Shown: positions 1 through 9,630 of the stretch, piece by piece | Layout of the letters: every line of letters begins with the position of its first letter | How positions within the stretch are numbered: position 1 is the first letter of the stretch | Assembly (NCBI GenBank): GCA_029062165.1 | Contig: JAIDQQ010000032.1 | Coordinates: 67,806 to 131,805 of the forward strand | Direction: 5' to 3' | Source: Ruminococcus sp. | GTDB lineage: Bacteria; Bacillota; Clostridia; Oscillospirales; Ruminococcaceae | Length of the DNA: 64,000 bases | The notes under the pieces: model-generated | Told to the model about the DNA's origin: nothing | The model's input: the letters and a program-made list of their open reading frames with translations, nothing else | The model's database searches: none | Made by a program: the position numbers and the translations under genes

Positions 1-422
1 TCGGAAAGTATGCTTGCAATTGATTTTATATCGGAGGGTACACTTTCAGGCTGTTCCTCTTTAAAGGATACGTTTACAGGCTTTTTTGTATCCGAGATTA
101 AGATTTCATGGGATTCTGTTTTTGTAGTTTCACTGTTATCAGCAATGAGATTTCTGCGTTCACGTCTTTTTCTTTCACGTTCAATAGCAATCTGCTTGTT
201 TTTTTCGCATTTTGCTTTGTACTTTACAGCATCTCTTTCAATCTGTTCGGACATAAAGCCGAATGCCATTCTGAGCATACCGTCGTCTGTGAAGTCTTCA
301 GTTTCACCGGAAACAGCGAATCTGAATAACGATTTCAGAAGTCTTCCTGCCTGACTGTCTGAAAGAGCACCAATTAAATTTTTGGTGTCGTAGTAAATTA
401 GAAAACTTTTAAGTTCTGCCAT
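1..422 (-). CDS. DUF6291-like protein (phage replication-associated family), partial, runs off the left edge
   Basis: Not in the ORF track because it is open at the window edge. The minus strand from ATG at 422 reads MAELKSFLIYYDTKNLIGALSDSQAGRLLKSLFRFAVSGETEDFTDDGMLRMAFGFMSEQIERDAVKYKAKCEKN..., preceded by an AAAAGGAG SD. Family recognised by eye. Confidence 0.75.
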   Translation of the reverse strand, partial: MAELKSFLIYYDTKNLIGALSDSQAGRLLKSLFRFAVSGETEDFTDDGMLRMAFGFMSEQIERDAVKYKAKCEKNKQIAIERERKRRERRNLIADNSETTKTESHEILISDTKKPVNVSFKEEQPESVPSDIKSIASILS

Positions 423-554
423 AAAAAAACAACTCCTTTTAATAAATAAATATAATTTAAAAAACAAAAATTAATGGCATAAACGTGATTTTTCAGTAAA
501 CAATAAACTTACACTGCCGATATTGCAGTGATTTGATGTAAAGGACTGATTTTT

Positions 555-947
555 TTGAAAAAAACCCTGTTTACCGGTGCTTTGATTCTCACGTGTATGT
601 CATTTGTTTCATGCGGAAACAATGATAATACTGATTCTTCCGTTGACAGTGAAATATATATCACGGAATACACTACCACTCAGGAGTACACTACTGACGA
701 CCGCTATTACGACGACGAACATTACGAAACCGACGACGACGGAAATGTTGACCCGAAAGGGAGTTCTGATACCGTTGAAGACCACGTACACGACGCTGTA
801 GACGGTGTAGAGAACGCAGGCGAAAGCATAGTCGACAGTGTAGGCGATGCCGCAGGTGAACTCATAGACGGTGCCGGTGACGCCGCTGACGACGTTATAG
901 ACGGTCTGGACGGTGAAACCACTACCGAAACTACCAGTGAGGAATAA
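555..947 (+). CDS. Small acidic lipoprotein with Tyr/Asp/Thr-rich N-terminus and amphipathic helical repeats
   Basis: Lipobox-like MKKTLFTGALILTCMSFVSC|GN; followed by a rho-independent terminator. Confidence 0.75.
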   Translation: MKKTLFTGALILTCMSFVSCGNNDNTDSSVDSEIYITEYTTTQEYTTDDRYYDDEHYETDDDGNVDPKGSSDTVEDHVHDAVDGVENAGESIVDSVGDAAGELIDGAGDAADDVIDGLDGETTTETTSEE

Positions 948-954
948 TGCAATA

Positions 955-992
955 AAGGAACTGTATTGAATAAAAATACAGTTCCTTTTTTG
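955..992 (+). terminator. Rho-independent terminator
   Basis: AAAGGAACTGTATT-gaataa-AAATACAGTTCCTTTTTT. Confidence 0.85.
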
Positions 993-1004
993 ATAGAAGA
1001 TATA

Positions 1005-2132
1005 TCAGTTTACAATAGTTTCTTCTGTTTCCTTATCGAAGATATGGATTCTGTTAGGGTCAAGAGCAACCTGAATTGTATCGCCTGAACGTACAGTGGA
1101 ACGTGAACTTACACGTGCAGTAAGCGGAATACCTTCACAGTTAAGATACAGATAGATTTCAGCACCCATCATTTCAGTGATTTCAACATTACATTCGATA
1201 ACACCTGTTGTAGCGTTTGAGAGGTACATTTCTTCGTCGTGGAGGTTTTCCGGACGGATACCGAGTGTTATTTCCTTGCCTACATAATTCTGAAGTTTTG
1301 AATTTACCTTTGATTCAGGTACGATAATTTCAAACTTTCTCTTAGCTGAACCGAATTCAACTATGAACTGGTCATATTCTCTTTCGTATTTGAGTGTAGC
1401 GTCAACGAAATTCATTGTAGGTGAACCGAGGAATCCGGCAACGAATTTATTAGCAGGTTCGTCATACATCTTCTGTGGTGTATCAATCTGCATAACCCAG
1501 CCGTCTTTCATACAAACGATTCTGTCGCCCATAGTCATAGCTTCTGTCTGGTCGTGTGTAACGTAAATGAATGTCGTACCAAGCTGTTTATGAATTTTTG
1601 AAATTTCAGTTCTCATCTGACCACGAAGTTTAGCGTCGAGGTTTGAGAGAGGTTCGTCGAGTAAGAAAACCTTAGGTGAACGAACGATAGCACGACCGAG
1701 TGCCACACGCTGACACTGACCACCTGACATAGCACGGGGCTTTCTGTCGAGGAGGTGGGAGAGGTCAAGAATTTTAGCGGCTTCATTAACTTTTCTTTCG
1801 ATTTCGTTCTTGTCAACCTTACGGAGTTTAAGACCGAATGCCATGTTTTCAAAAACGGTCATATGAGGATAGAGAGCGTAGTTCTGGAAAACCATTGCAA
1901 TATCTCTGTCCTTAGGGGCGATGTCGTTTACGAGACGGTCACCGATGTAAAGTTCACCCTCTGAGATTTCCTCAAGACCGGCAATCATACGAAGTGTTGT
2001 TGACTTACCGCAACCGGAAGGACCAACGAAAACGATAAATTCCTTGTCTCTTATGTCGAAGGTTGTGCTGTGAACGGCTTCGACATTGCCAGGGTAGATT
2101 TTCTTTATTTGTTTAAGGCTAAGACCTGCCAT
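1005..2132 (-). CDS. Sugar ABC transporter ATP-binding protein, MalK/UgpC/MsmX type
   Basis: Walker [17 protein letters not shown], signature [18 protein letters not shown], Walker [18 protein letters not shown]-terminal TOBE/regulatory domain. Confidence 0.93.
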   Translation of the reverse strand: MAGLSLKQIKKIYPGNVEAVHSTTFDIRDKEFIVFVGPSGCGKSTTLRMIAGLEEISEGELYIGDRLVNDIAPKDRDIAMVFQNYALYPHMTVFENMAFGLKLRKVDKNEIERKVNEAAKILDLSHLLDRKPRAMSGGQCQRVALGRAIVRSPKVFLLDEPLSNLDAKLRGQMRTEISKIHKQLGTTFIYVTHDQTEAMTMGDRIVCMKDGWVMQIDTPQKMYDEPANKFVAGFLGSPTMNFVDATLKYEREYDQFIVEFGSAKRKFEIIVPESKVNSKLQNYVGKEITLGIRPENLHDEEMYLSNATTGVIECNVEITEMMGAEIYLYLNCEGIPLTARVSSRSTVRSGDTIQVALDPNRIHIFDKETEETIVN

Positions 2133-2241
2133 TTAAATATTCCTCCAATACAAAATTTTCTTCCGGCACAGAATAAAATACCGGCTATAATAATATAATA
2201 ACAGATTTCCGGAAAATTTGCAAGATGTCAAATTGCCGAAG

Positions 2242-3027
2242 TTATGACCGATTGTTTATTAATTTTGCCGAAAAATTAACCGAAAATTTACTACATAAAC
2301 GGTCAAAATCGGGCTCTGAAAACAGACTTTCAACATTTTTGTGCAATAATTCCATATGTTCGCCAAAGCCCAGTGTTTCGGGTAAAACAAGACTTCCGAC
2401 AGAAATTCTCATTAAAACTTCCACGTGATTTCCAACCGCTGAAAACATTCTTTTTACCTGATGATATTTGCCCTCACGAAGTCTTATAAAAGCCAGTTTT
2501 TCGGATGATTCTGCACCATTTACATCTGCCGGCAGACACTGTTCACCGCCGTCTAATTGTAGACCGTTTCTGAATAAGTTAATATATTCACTTTTAAAGG
2601 GACTGGCAAGTTTCACAATATAGATTTTAGACACGTGTCGTGTCGGTGAAAGAATACGGTGTGCGAGGTCTCCGTCGTTTGTGATGAGAAGAAGTCCGAG
2701 TGAATCCTTGTCGAGCCGTCCGGCAGGGAACATATCTTTAGTACGGAGATTTTCGGGCAGAAGATGCATAACGCTTGTACCGTCGCTGTCGGAAGTCGAG
2801 GAGACGTAACCGGCAGGCTTATTGATAATAATGTACCGGAATTTCTGATTTCTGATTTCATTTCCGTTTACGATAACTTTTACTGTATCAGGATTTATTT
2901 TAACGTCAGATTTTTTAATAATAATTCCGTCAGCGGTTACGAGTTTTTTACTTACAAGATTTTTGATTTCACTTCGGGTATATTCAGAACGTTCAGAAAT
3001 AAAGCGGTCAATTCTCATTAAAGACAT
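2242..3027 (-). CDS. rsuA: 16S rRNA pseudouridine synthase, RsuA/RluB family
   Basis: S4-like N-terminus MRIDRFISERSEYTRSEIKNLV, catalytic FPAGRLDKDSLGLLLITNDG. Start moved to 3027 (AAAGGTG SD) from the longer ORF. Confidence 0.88.
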   Translation of the reverse strand: MSLMRIDRFISERSEYTRSEIKNLVSKKLVTADGIIIKKSDVKINPDTVKVIVNGNEIRNQKFRYIIINKPAGYVSSTSDSDGTSVMHLLPENLRTKDMFPAGRLDKDSLGLLLITNDGDLAHRILSPTRHVSKIYIVKLASPFKSEYINLFRNGLQLDGGEQCLPADVNGAESSEKLAFIRLREGKYHQVKRMFSAVGNHVEVLMRISVGSLVLPETLGFGEHMELLHKNVESLFSEPDFDRLCSKFSVNFSAKLINNRS

Positions 3028-3067
3028 ATTTTTCACCTTTCGGAATAAAATTAAAATCAAAGTTATA

Positions 3068-3397
3068 TTATTTATCAGTGGAGTTTTTGTCCGGAAAATT
3101 CTTCTCACAGAATTTATCCCACATTTCAAAAAATTTATTCCATGCGTCGTCACCGTAAGCAGATTCCAGTATTTCATCCCATAAAATAAATTTTCCATAT
3201 TCATCACCTAATTCAGAAATTAAAAATTTCTCAAACTCATACCGGAAAACTTGTCCGTATTTATCAGCAATACCGGAATTTGCTTTAGCAAATAAAAATC
3301 CGTCAATAAAGTAAAACAGGGATTTCACATTTATATCATTTCCCAGAAAAGCACCGGCTCTCAGCCTTATCAGGCTTATTAATTCGTCAAGAGACAT
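3068..3397 (-). CDS. Hypothetical protein, about 109 aa
   Basis: ORF with AGGTGAAAAATATG start context; no recognised domain. Confidence 0.6.
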   Translation of the reverse strand: MSLDELISLIRLRAGAFLGNDINVKSLFYFIDGFLFAKANSGIADKYGQVFRYEFEKFLISELGDEYGKFILWDEILESAYGDDAWNKFFEMWDKFCEKNFPDKNSTDK

Positions 3398-3454
3398 ATT
3401 TTTCACCTGCCTTAAATATATTTTTAATAACAGTATTTCAGGGGGGATTTTTAC

Positions 3455-3889
3455 ATGAAAAAGAAGATATTTTTTCTTGTTGTTTTAGCGATAATAATTT
3501 ATGCGGTGATATTTTTTACCGCCGAAAAAAGCGGAAAAGATACCGATAAACCGGCAAAAAAAGCGGAGATACCGGCATCTACAACCGCAGAAAGAATAAA
3601 TTATTTTTCAATGCACGGATGGGAAGTTGAAGAAGTTTCCGGAAAGAATATAGTTATTCCGTCAGAATTTTCCGGAGATTATGCGGAATATGCAGAAATT
3701 CAGGACAAACAGGGCTTACCGCTGAGGGATTACGCCGGAAAAAACGGTGTTTTGTACGTCTATGAGGTACGGAATTACAGTCCTGAAAATATGAAGATGT
3801 ATGCAGAACTGATTACCTGTGAGGATAAAATAATAGCCTCACTTGTCTACAGCGAGGACGGCGGAAGTATCAGTCTTCCGGTAATTTAA
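3455..3889 (+). CDS. Hypothetical membrane-anchored protein
   Basis: SD AGGGGGGA; N-terminal TM MKKKIFFLVVLAIIIYAVIFFTA. Confidence 0.65.
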   Translation: MKKKIFFLVVLAIIIYAVIFFTAEKSGKDTDKPAKKAEIPASTTAERINYFSMHGWEVEEVSGKNIVIPSEFSGDYAEYAEIQDKQGLPLRDYAGKNGVLYVYEVRNYSPENMKMYAELITCEDKIIASLVYSEDGGSISLPVI

Positions 3890-4269
3890 AAAAGATTGAT
3901 TAAATCGCCTATGAACGGAAGTCGGAGAGCTTTTCCCTTATACGCACCATACGCAAGAGCCACCGCAACAGCTAACTGTACGATATTAAGAACAAAGTTT
4001 GCAAGTCCGCCTATAAGTGGAAAAATTCCGATTATATTCTTGACTATTACGAGAACGGCGGTCAGCAGAAACCATATAAACTGCTGATTTGCATGGAATT
4101 TACAAAATGCCGATTTCTTTTCCTTGTCGGCAAGCAACGGCAGAAAAAACAATACCGGAATAAGATACGGTAATACAGCCTGTAGGGAATTTTTCTGTAC
4201 GTCTTCAGCACTGAACATACAGGCGGTTTTTTCGTCATTGAAGTTTTCGAGAATACTATCAATATTCAT
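3886..4269 (-). CDS. Small multi-TM membrane protein (Tic20/DUF4870-like)
   Basis: KKSAFCKFHANQQFIWFLL..IIGIFPLIGGLANFVLNIVQLAVAVALAYGAYKGK resembles the Tic20-like/DUF4870 topology and motif. Confidence 0.65.
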   Translation of the reverse strand: MNIDSILENFNDEKTACMFSAEDVQKNSLQAVLPYLIPVLFFLPLLADKEKKSAFCKFHANQQFIWFLLTAVLVIVKNIIGIFPLIGGLANFVLNIVQLAVAVALAYGAYKGKALRLPFIGDLINLF

Positions 4270-4275
4270 AAAAAA

Positions 4276-4725
4276 TCAGTCTCCTTTTTCAAATTCGCCG
4301 ATAGTTGCGACAAAACTTTCAATATCGGTGAAATCGTTATATACAGACGCAAAACGTATATATGAAACAGGGTCAATTTCCCTTAATTTTTCAAGGACAA
4401 TTTCACCTATTTCACATGAAGAAGCAATAGTTTTAAGAGCATTTGCGTAATAATTTTCGATATAATCTGCAATTCCGGAGACCTGTTCAATAGTTACAGG
4501 TCTTTTTTTGATAGCGGTAAAAATTCCCTTTATAAGTTTGTTGCGGTCAAAAGTTTCAAAAGTACCGTCACGCTTTTCAACCATAAGCAACGGAATTTCC
4601 ACGACTTCATAAGTAGTGAATCTTCCACGACATTTAAGGCATTCTCTCCGCCGACGTATTTTTTCGTCAACCGGTCTTGAATCGGTAACTTTAGAATCGT
4701 CAAATCCACAAAAAGGACATTTCAT
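4276..4725 (-). CDS. nrdR: Transcriptional regulator NrdR
   Basis: MKCPFCGFDDSKVTDSRP Zn ribbon followed by an ATP-cone domain (LLMVEKRDGTFETFDRNKLIKGI). Start reset to 4725. Confidence 0.96.
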   Translation of the reverse strand: MKCPFCGFDDSKVTDSRPVDEKIRRRRECLKCRGRFTTYEVVEIPLLMVEKRDGTFETFDRNKLIKGIFTAIKKRPVTIEQVSGIADYIENYYANALKTIASSCEIGEIVLEKLREIDPVSYIRFASVYNDFTDIESFVATIGEFEKGD

Positions 4726-5009
4726 ATTTCTGTGCCTCATTTCTGCAAAACTGAACTTATTTCCATAACAGAATAAGTTATATAAATTATAGCATATATT
4801 GCAATAAAAGTCAAGAAAATACAGCAAAAAAATTAATAATTCCTGATATTATTGACTGTAATTTTGTGTCCTTGACTGGCGTACAAGCGTATTCACCAAA
4901 AATACAGAATACATTTCCTGAAATTTGGTTTTTCTATCAATTGATTTCCGGCGGAAAATGGAATATAATATTTATTGGTGAATTTATATAGAAGGAATGG
5001 TATTTTTTT

Positions 5010-6347
5010 ATGAGTAATAAAGTAGTAAAATTCGGCGGAAGCAGTCTCGCTGACGCCAACCAGTTCAGAAAAGTTGCAGATATAATCAGAAGCGACAGTA
5101 CAAGAAAATACGTAGTACCGTCTGCCCCTGGCAAGCGTTTTTCGGACGACATAAAGATAACCGATATGCTGTACAAGTGTTGCGAACTCGCCGGAAGTGG
5201 TATGGATTTTTCAGAGTATTTCCAGACCATTAAAGACCGTTACAACGGTATCATATCGGAACTCGGTATAGATATGTCACTTGAAGATGAGTTTGAGGCT
5301 ATCGTACGTGAATTAAAAGCACGTCCGGCAAAAGATTTTTCGGCAAGCCGTGGCGAATATCTCAACGGTAAAATACTTGCTAAATACCTCGGTTTCAACT
5401 TCGTAGATGCCAGAGACGTTATTATTTTCGATAATAAAGGTTCGCTCCTGCTTGACGAAACTGTAAAGGCTGTCCGTAAGAGATTGAAGAATCTTGACAA
5501 TGCCGTTATACCAGGCTTCTACGGACGTACTACGGAAGGTTATATAAAGACTTTTTCGAGAGGTGGTTCAGATGTCACCGGCTCTATAATTGCTAATGCT
5601 GTACGTGCCGAGATTTACGAAAACTGGACAGATGTTTCCGGATTCCTTGTAGCTGACCCCCGAATAGTTGAAAATCCTGATGTCATAGAGGTAATAACTT
5701 ATCGTGAACTCCGTGAACTTGCCTACATGGGTGCGTCGGTACTCCATGAGGACGCTATTTTCCCTGTACGTTCTGCCGGAATACCTATCAACATACGAAA
5801 TACAAACCGTCCGGAAGATGCCGGTACTATGATAGTTTCCGACGACTTCGACTTCAGCCGTGAAAGCCTTAACCATACTATAACAGGTATTGCCGGACGT
5901 AAGGGATTCAGTACAATCAATATCGAAAAGGCAATGATGAACAGTGAAAAAGGTTTCGGAATGAAAGTCCTGAAAGTCCTGTACGATAACGGCGTATCTT
6001 TTGAACATATGCCGTCGGGTATAGATACAATGAGTATCACTGTTGAAAGCTCACAGCTTAATCCGGTACGTGAAAAGTTAATAGCAGAAATCAGAAAAGA
6101 AGTAGCTCCCGACCAGATAGAAATAGAAGACGGTATAGCTTTACTTGCCATAGTAGGACGTCGCATGAAAAACACAAGAGGTACTGTTGCGAGAATTTTC
6201 GCATCTATGGCACACGCAAGAATAAATGTCAAGATGATTGACCAAGGGTCAAGCGAACTGAATGTAATAATCGGTGTCAGCGAACACGACTTATCCGAGG
6301 CTATCCGCAGAATTTACGATATGTTTATAAACTCCGAAAAATTCTAA
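5010..6347 (+). CDS. Aspartate kinase
   Basis: KFGGSSLADANQFRKVA, FSRGGSDVTGSI, C-terminal ACT domains. Confidence 0.95.
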   Translation: MSNKVVKFGGSSLADANQFRKVADIIRSDSTRKYVVPSAPGKRFSDDIKITDMLYKCCELAGSGMDFSEYFQTIKDRYNGIISELGIDMSLEDEFEAIVRELKARPAKDFSASRGEYLNGKILAKYLGFNFVDARDVIIFDNKGSLLLDETVKAVRKRLKNLDNAVIPGFYGRTTEGYIKTFSRGGSDVTGSIIANAVRAEIYENWTDVSGFLVADPRIVENPDVIEVITYRELRELAYMGASVLHEDAIFPVRSAGIPINIRNTNRPEDAGTMIVSDDFDFSRESLNHTITGIAGRKGFSTINIEKAMMNSEKGFGMKVLKVLYDNGVSFEHMPSGIDTMSITVESSQLNPVREKLIAEIRKEVAPDQIEIEDGIALLAIVGRRMKNTRGTVARIFASMAHARINVKMIDQGSSELNVIIGVSEHDLSEAIRRIYDMFINSEKF

Positions 6348-6352
6348 TGAAA

Positions 6353-6379
6353 ATCCCGTCGAAAATGACGGGTTTTTTT
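6353..6379 (+). terminator. Rho-independent terminator after aspartate kinase
   Basis: ATCCCGTC-gaaaat-GACGGGTTTTTTT. Confidence 0.75.
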
Positions 6380-6447
6380 ATGAGTTATACATGAATTTAT
6401 ATATTAAATTATTGTTAAATTTGTATATACATACAAAAATGCAAATA

Positions 6448-6515
6448 AAACTTGTCAAAGTATTGACAAGTTTACTTGGCTATGTTATAATACAATTGAC
6501 AACAAAACTTGTCAA
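6448..6515 (+). promoter_or_regulatory. Consensus sigma-A promoter overlapped by two inverted-repeat operators
   Basis: TTGACA (6463-6468)-17 nt-TATAAT (6486-6491). IR1 AAACTTGTCAA-AGTA-TTGACAAGTTT at 6448-6473; IR2 TTGACAA-CAAAAC-TTGTCAA at 6496-6515. Confidence 0.85.
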
Positions 6516-6537
6516 TAATTCAACGGAGGTATTTATT

Positions 6538-6843
6538 ATGAACAGAGAAGAAATACTGCAAAAAAGCAGAAATGAAAATTTTGATGAAATGGAAATGCAG
6601 ATACACGACAAGTCTATGAAATGGACTTATATTGTTCTTGTACTTAGTGCTACAATTTTTGCATTTATCCGTGCAAATGCCGGACTTCCGGTCATGGACT
6701 TGTGTGCAACAGTCAGCCTTTCAGTTTTTACCGGTAATATATATCGTTTTATCAGAATAAAGTATACTTATAATCTTGTTATAGCAGTTATAATGTTGCT
6801 GATTTCTGTTTTTGCAACAATAAGATTTTTTATGAGTCATTGA
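6538..6843 (+). CDS. DUF6442-like small membrane protein
   Basis: MNREEILQKSRNENFDEMEMQIHDKSMKWTYIVLVL...; SD ACGGAGG; predicted TMs; adjacent to XRE gene. Confidence 0.75.
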   Translation: MNREEILQKSRNENFDEMEMQIHDKSMKWTYIVLVLSATIFAFIRANAGLPVMDLCATVSLSVFTGNIYRFIRIKYTYNLVIAVIMLLISVFATIRFFMSH

Positions 6844-6845
6844 TT

Positions 6846-7052
6846 ATGGGCGATAAACTCATATTAAAAAACCGGCTGAAAGAAGTACGTGCTGAAAAGA
6901 AACTTTCACAGAATGCTCTTGCTGAAATGGTAGGCGTTTCACGAAATACAATAAGTTCCATTGAAACAGGTCAGTTTAATCCTACTGCAAAGCTCGCACT
7001 TATACTTTGCATTGCTCTTGATAAAAAATTTGAGGATTTATTTTTCTTTTAA
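6846..7052 (+). CDS. XRE-family HTH transcriptional regulator (small, YozG-like)
   Basis: LKEVRAEKKLSQNALAEMVGVSRNTISSIETGQFNPTAKLALILCIALDKKFEDLF. Confidence 0.9.
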   Translation: MGDKLILKNRLKEVRAEKKLSQNALAEMVGVSRNTISSIETGQFNPTAKLALILCIALDKKFEDLFFF

Positions 7053-7120
7053 TAAACCAATCAGAAAAGGAACAGAATAAAAAAATCCCTTGTCCGTAAA
7101 ATGACAGGAGAATTTTTTTG

Positions 7121-7612
7121 TCAGTATGAATTGAATATTCTGAATTTCCATTCAAAAGCCTGTGGATTTTCGTTAAGATTTTTCCAGTCGTTTTCGTCGG
7201 GAATATATTTTTTTATATCCTCAAAAATAAAAATATTTTTATGCTTTACACATTCAAGTCCATGCATAAAACGCCTTAATTTGTATGCATTTTCAACGTT
7301 TGATATTTCCCATGCCATACTGTCAGCCCATTTGTATTCGCTTTCCGGAACAAATGAATTTTCTAACAGATAGCCATATATTTCATGCAATGCGTTTTCC
7401 GGAAATGGTATTTCAAAGTCTTTACTTGTATATTTCTTTCCGGAATACTTTTTTGCAATTTCAATAAGACCGTCCCGTATATATTCAAAGCTCCATGAAC
7501 ACCAGTTACATATTTCAATATAATTATCTTCAGAAAAATCATAGTCCATGCTGATAACACGACCGGTTTTCTTTTCAGTAATTTTTGTTTCAATGTATAA
7601 ATCTAAACTCAT
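7121..7612 (-). CDS. Hypothetical protein, 163 aa
   Basis: ORF with AGAGGTGAAAATATG start context; no recognised domain. Confidence 0.6.
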   Translation of the reverse strand: MSLDLYIETKITEKKTGRVISMDYDFSEDNYIEICNWCSWSFEYIRDGLIEIAKKYSGKKYTSKDFEIPFPENALHEIYGYLLENSFVPESEYKWADSMAWEISNVENAYKLRRFMHGLECVKHKNIFIFEDIKKYIPDENDWKNLNENPQAFEWKFRIFNSY

Positions 7613-7628
7613 ATTTTCACCTCTTACG

Positions 7629-7662
7629 AAAAGGGACGGGCAGTTAATGTCCGTCCCTTTTA
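7629..7662 (-). terminator. Rho-independent terminator downstream of thrS
   Basis: AAAAGGGACGG-acattaactgc-CCGTCCCTTTT on the minus strand. Confidence 0.8.
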
Positions 7663-7665
7663 TTT

Positions 7666-9612
7666 TTATCTTACTTTTTTAGCAATATCGTCAACGAGTT
7701 TCATTACAAGGTCATTCTGTGTCATTGAACCTAAATCGCCCTCACGGCGAGAACGTACCGAAACAGTACCGCTTTCAACTTCCTTGTCGCCTATCGTAAG
7801 CATTACCGGCAGTTTTTCGACAGTTGCGGAGCGTATCTTATAACCGACTTTTTCGGCTCTGTCGTCGATAGTGGCACGTATTCCGACAGTCTCCAGTTTA
7901 GCGAGTACCTCGTTACAGTAATCAAGATGTCTGTCGGCAACCGGAATGATTCTCACCTGCTCCGGAGCAATCCACAAAGGCATAGCACCGGCATATTTTT
8001 CAATCATGTATGCAAGAGTTCTCTCGTAACAGCCCAGTGACGTCCTGTGAATTATATACGGTCTCTTTTTAGTGCCGTCCACGTCGACGTATTCCATGCC
8101 GAATTTTTCGGCAAGCAACATATCAATCTGTATCGTTACAAGCGTATCTTCCTTGCCGTAGACGTTCTTGTACTGTATATCGAGTTTAGGACCATAGAAA
8201 GCAGCTTCGTCAATGCCTATCTCGTACTCTACTCCGAGGTGGTCAAGTATTTTCGCCATAACTGACTGTGCTTCTTCCCACTGTTCCGGCGTACCTTCGT
8301 ACTTATTCTTCGGATTGGCAGGGTCCCACTGTGAGAATCTGAAAGTACAGTCTTCGAGAAGTCCTACAGTACCTAACATTTCCTTAGCGAGTTCCAGACA
8401 GTCTTTAAATTCTTCCTCTAACTGTTCCGGACGGAGTATAAGATGTCCTTCGGATATGGTGAACTGACGAACACGTATAAGACCGTGCATTTCTCCGGAA
8501 TCTTCTTTACGGAAAAGCGTTGATGTTTCACCAAGTCTCATAGGTAAATCACGATATGAACGCTGTCTGTTTAAGAATACCTGATACTGAAACGGACAGG
8601 TCATCGGACGGAGGGCGAAACATTCTTTAGTTTCATCGTGTGGGTCACCGAGTATAAACATACCGTCAAGATAGTGGTCCCAGTGACCTGAAATCTTATA
8701 TAATTCACGTTTTGCAAGATACGGAGTTTTAGTCAGTAAATAACCGTGTTTCTGTTCGACGTCCTCAACCCAACGCTGTAAAGTCTGAATAACTCTCGCA
8801 CCTTTCGGAAGAATTATCGGTAATCCCTGACCGATACAATCTACAGTGGTGAAGTATTCAAGTTCACGTCCGAGTTTGTTGTGGTCACGGAGTTTTGCTT
8901 CTTCACGCTGTTTTATATCTGCTTCGAGGTCAGCATTTTTCGGATAGGCAACGGCATATACTCTTGAAAGCATCTTGTTTTTTTCCGAACCTCTCCAGTA
9001 TGCACCAGTACATGAAAGTAATTTAAAAGCCTTTACAGGTGCTGTAGTCATGAGGTGCGGACCTGCACATAAGTCAATAAATTCGCCCTGTTTGTAGAAT
9101 GAAATAGGCTCACCCTTACCGACGTGTTCTTCACAGAGTTCCACTTTGTAAGGTTCGTCCATATCCTTTAATTTAGCGATAGCCTCTTCCGGTGGAAGTT
9201 CAAACTGTTCGAGAGGCAAACCCTCTTTTACAATTTTTTTCATTTCAGCTTCTATTTTTTCGAGTTCCTCTTGTGTGAACGGCTTTTCGAGGTCAAAATC
9301 ATAGTAGAATCCGTTATCAATAGCCGGACCTATAGCAAGTTTAGCTTCCGGATAGAGACGTTTTACAGCCTGTGCGAGTATATGCGAGGCAGTATGCCAG
9401 AAAGTCTTTTTACCGTCGATACTGTCGAAAGTACAAACTTCAAAATCACAGTCACTGTCTATGACCGTTCTTAAGTCCTTGACTTCGCCATTGATTTTAA
9501 CGCAACACGAGGCTTTATAAAGTCCCATACCGATACTTTTTATTACTTCATAAGCAGGTACGGAATTTTCAATTTCCCTTATACTGCCGTCTTTGAGAGT
9601 CAGTTTAATCAT
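7666..9612 (-). CDS. thrS: Threonine--tRNA ligase
   Basis: TGS domain, HTASHILAQAVKRLYP, MTCPFQYQVF, GLIRVRQFTISEGH, class II motif 3 and HGTP anticodon-binding domain. Confidence 0.97.
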   Translation of the reverse strand: MIKLTLKDGSIREIENSVPAYEVIKSIGMGLYKASCCVKINGEVKDLRTVIDSDCDFEVCTFDSIDGKKTFWHTASHILAQAVKRLYPEAKLAIGPAIDNGFYYDFDLEKPFTQEELEKIEAEMKKIVKEGLPLEQFELPPEEAIAKLKDMDEPYKVELCEEHVGKGEPISFYKQGEFIDLCAGPHLMTTAPVKAFKLLSCTGAYWRGSEKNKMLSRVYAVAYPKNADLEADIKQREEAKLRDHNKLGRELEYFTTVDCIGQGLPIILPKGARVIQTLQRWVEDVEQKHGYLLTKTPYLAKRELYKISGHWDHYLDGMFILGDPHDETKECFALRPMTCPFQYQVFLNRQRSYRDLPMRLGETSTLFRKEDSGEMHGLIRVRQFTISEGHLILRPEQLEEEFKDCLELAKEMLGTVGLLEDCTFRFSQWDPANPKNKYEGTPEQWEEAQSVMAKILDHLGVEYEIGIDEAAFYGPKLDIQYKNVYGKEDTLVTIQIDMLLAEKFGMEYVDVDGTKKRPYIIHRTSLGCYERTLAYMIEKYAGAMPLWIAPEQVRIIPVADRHLDYCNEVLAKLETVGIRATIDDRAEKVGYKIRSATVEKLPVMLTIGDKEVESGTVSVRSRREGDLGSMTQNDLVMKLVDDIAKKVR

Positions 9613-9630
9613 GATTTTATATTCTCCTTA

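Noticed and set aside
1-422. Prophage boundary at the left edge
   Set aside because: A single DUF6291-like partial gene is visible; sequence to the left would be needed to decide.
3020-3400. Near-identical AGGTGAAAAATATGTC start regions of rsuA and the next ORF (also similar at 7612)
   Set aside because: Probably just the common SD/start context of this genome; proteins diverge right after the first codons.
4830-5009. Lysine riboswitch upstream of aspartate kinase
   Set aside because: The leader is short and I could not recognise the lysine-riboswitch core; only a promoter (TTGATT-17-TATAAT) is visible.
5568-6232. Long minus-strand ORFs opposite aspartate kinase
   Set aside because: Antisense shadows of a clearly coding plus-strand gene; no SD or recognisable domains.
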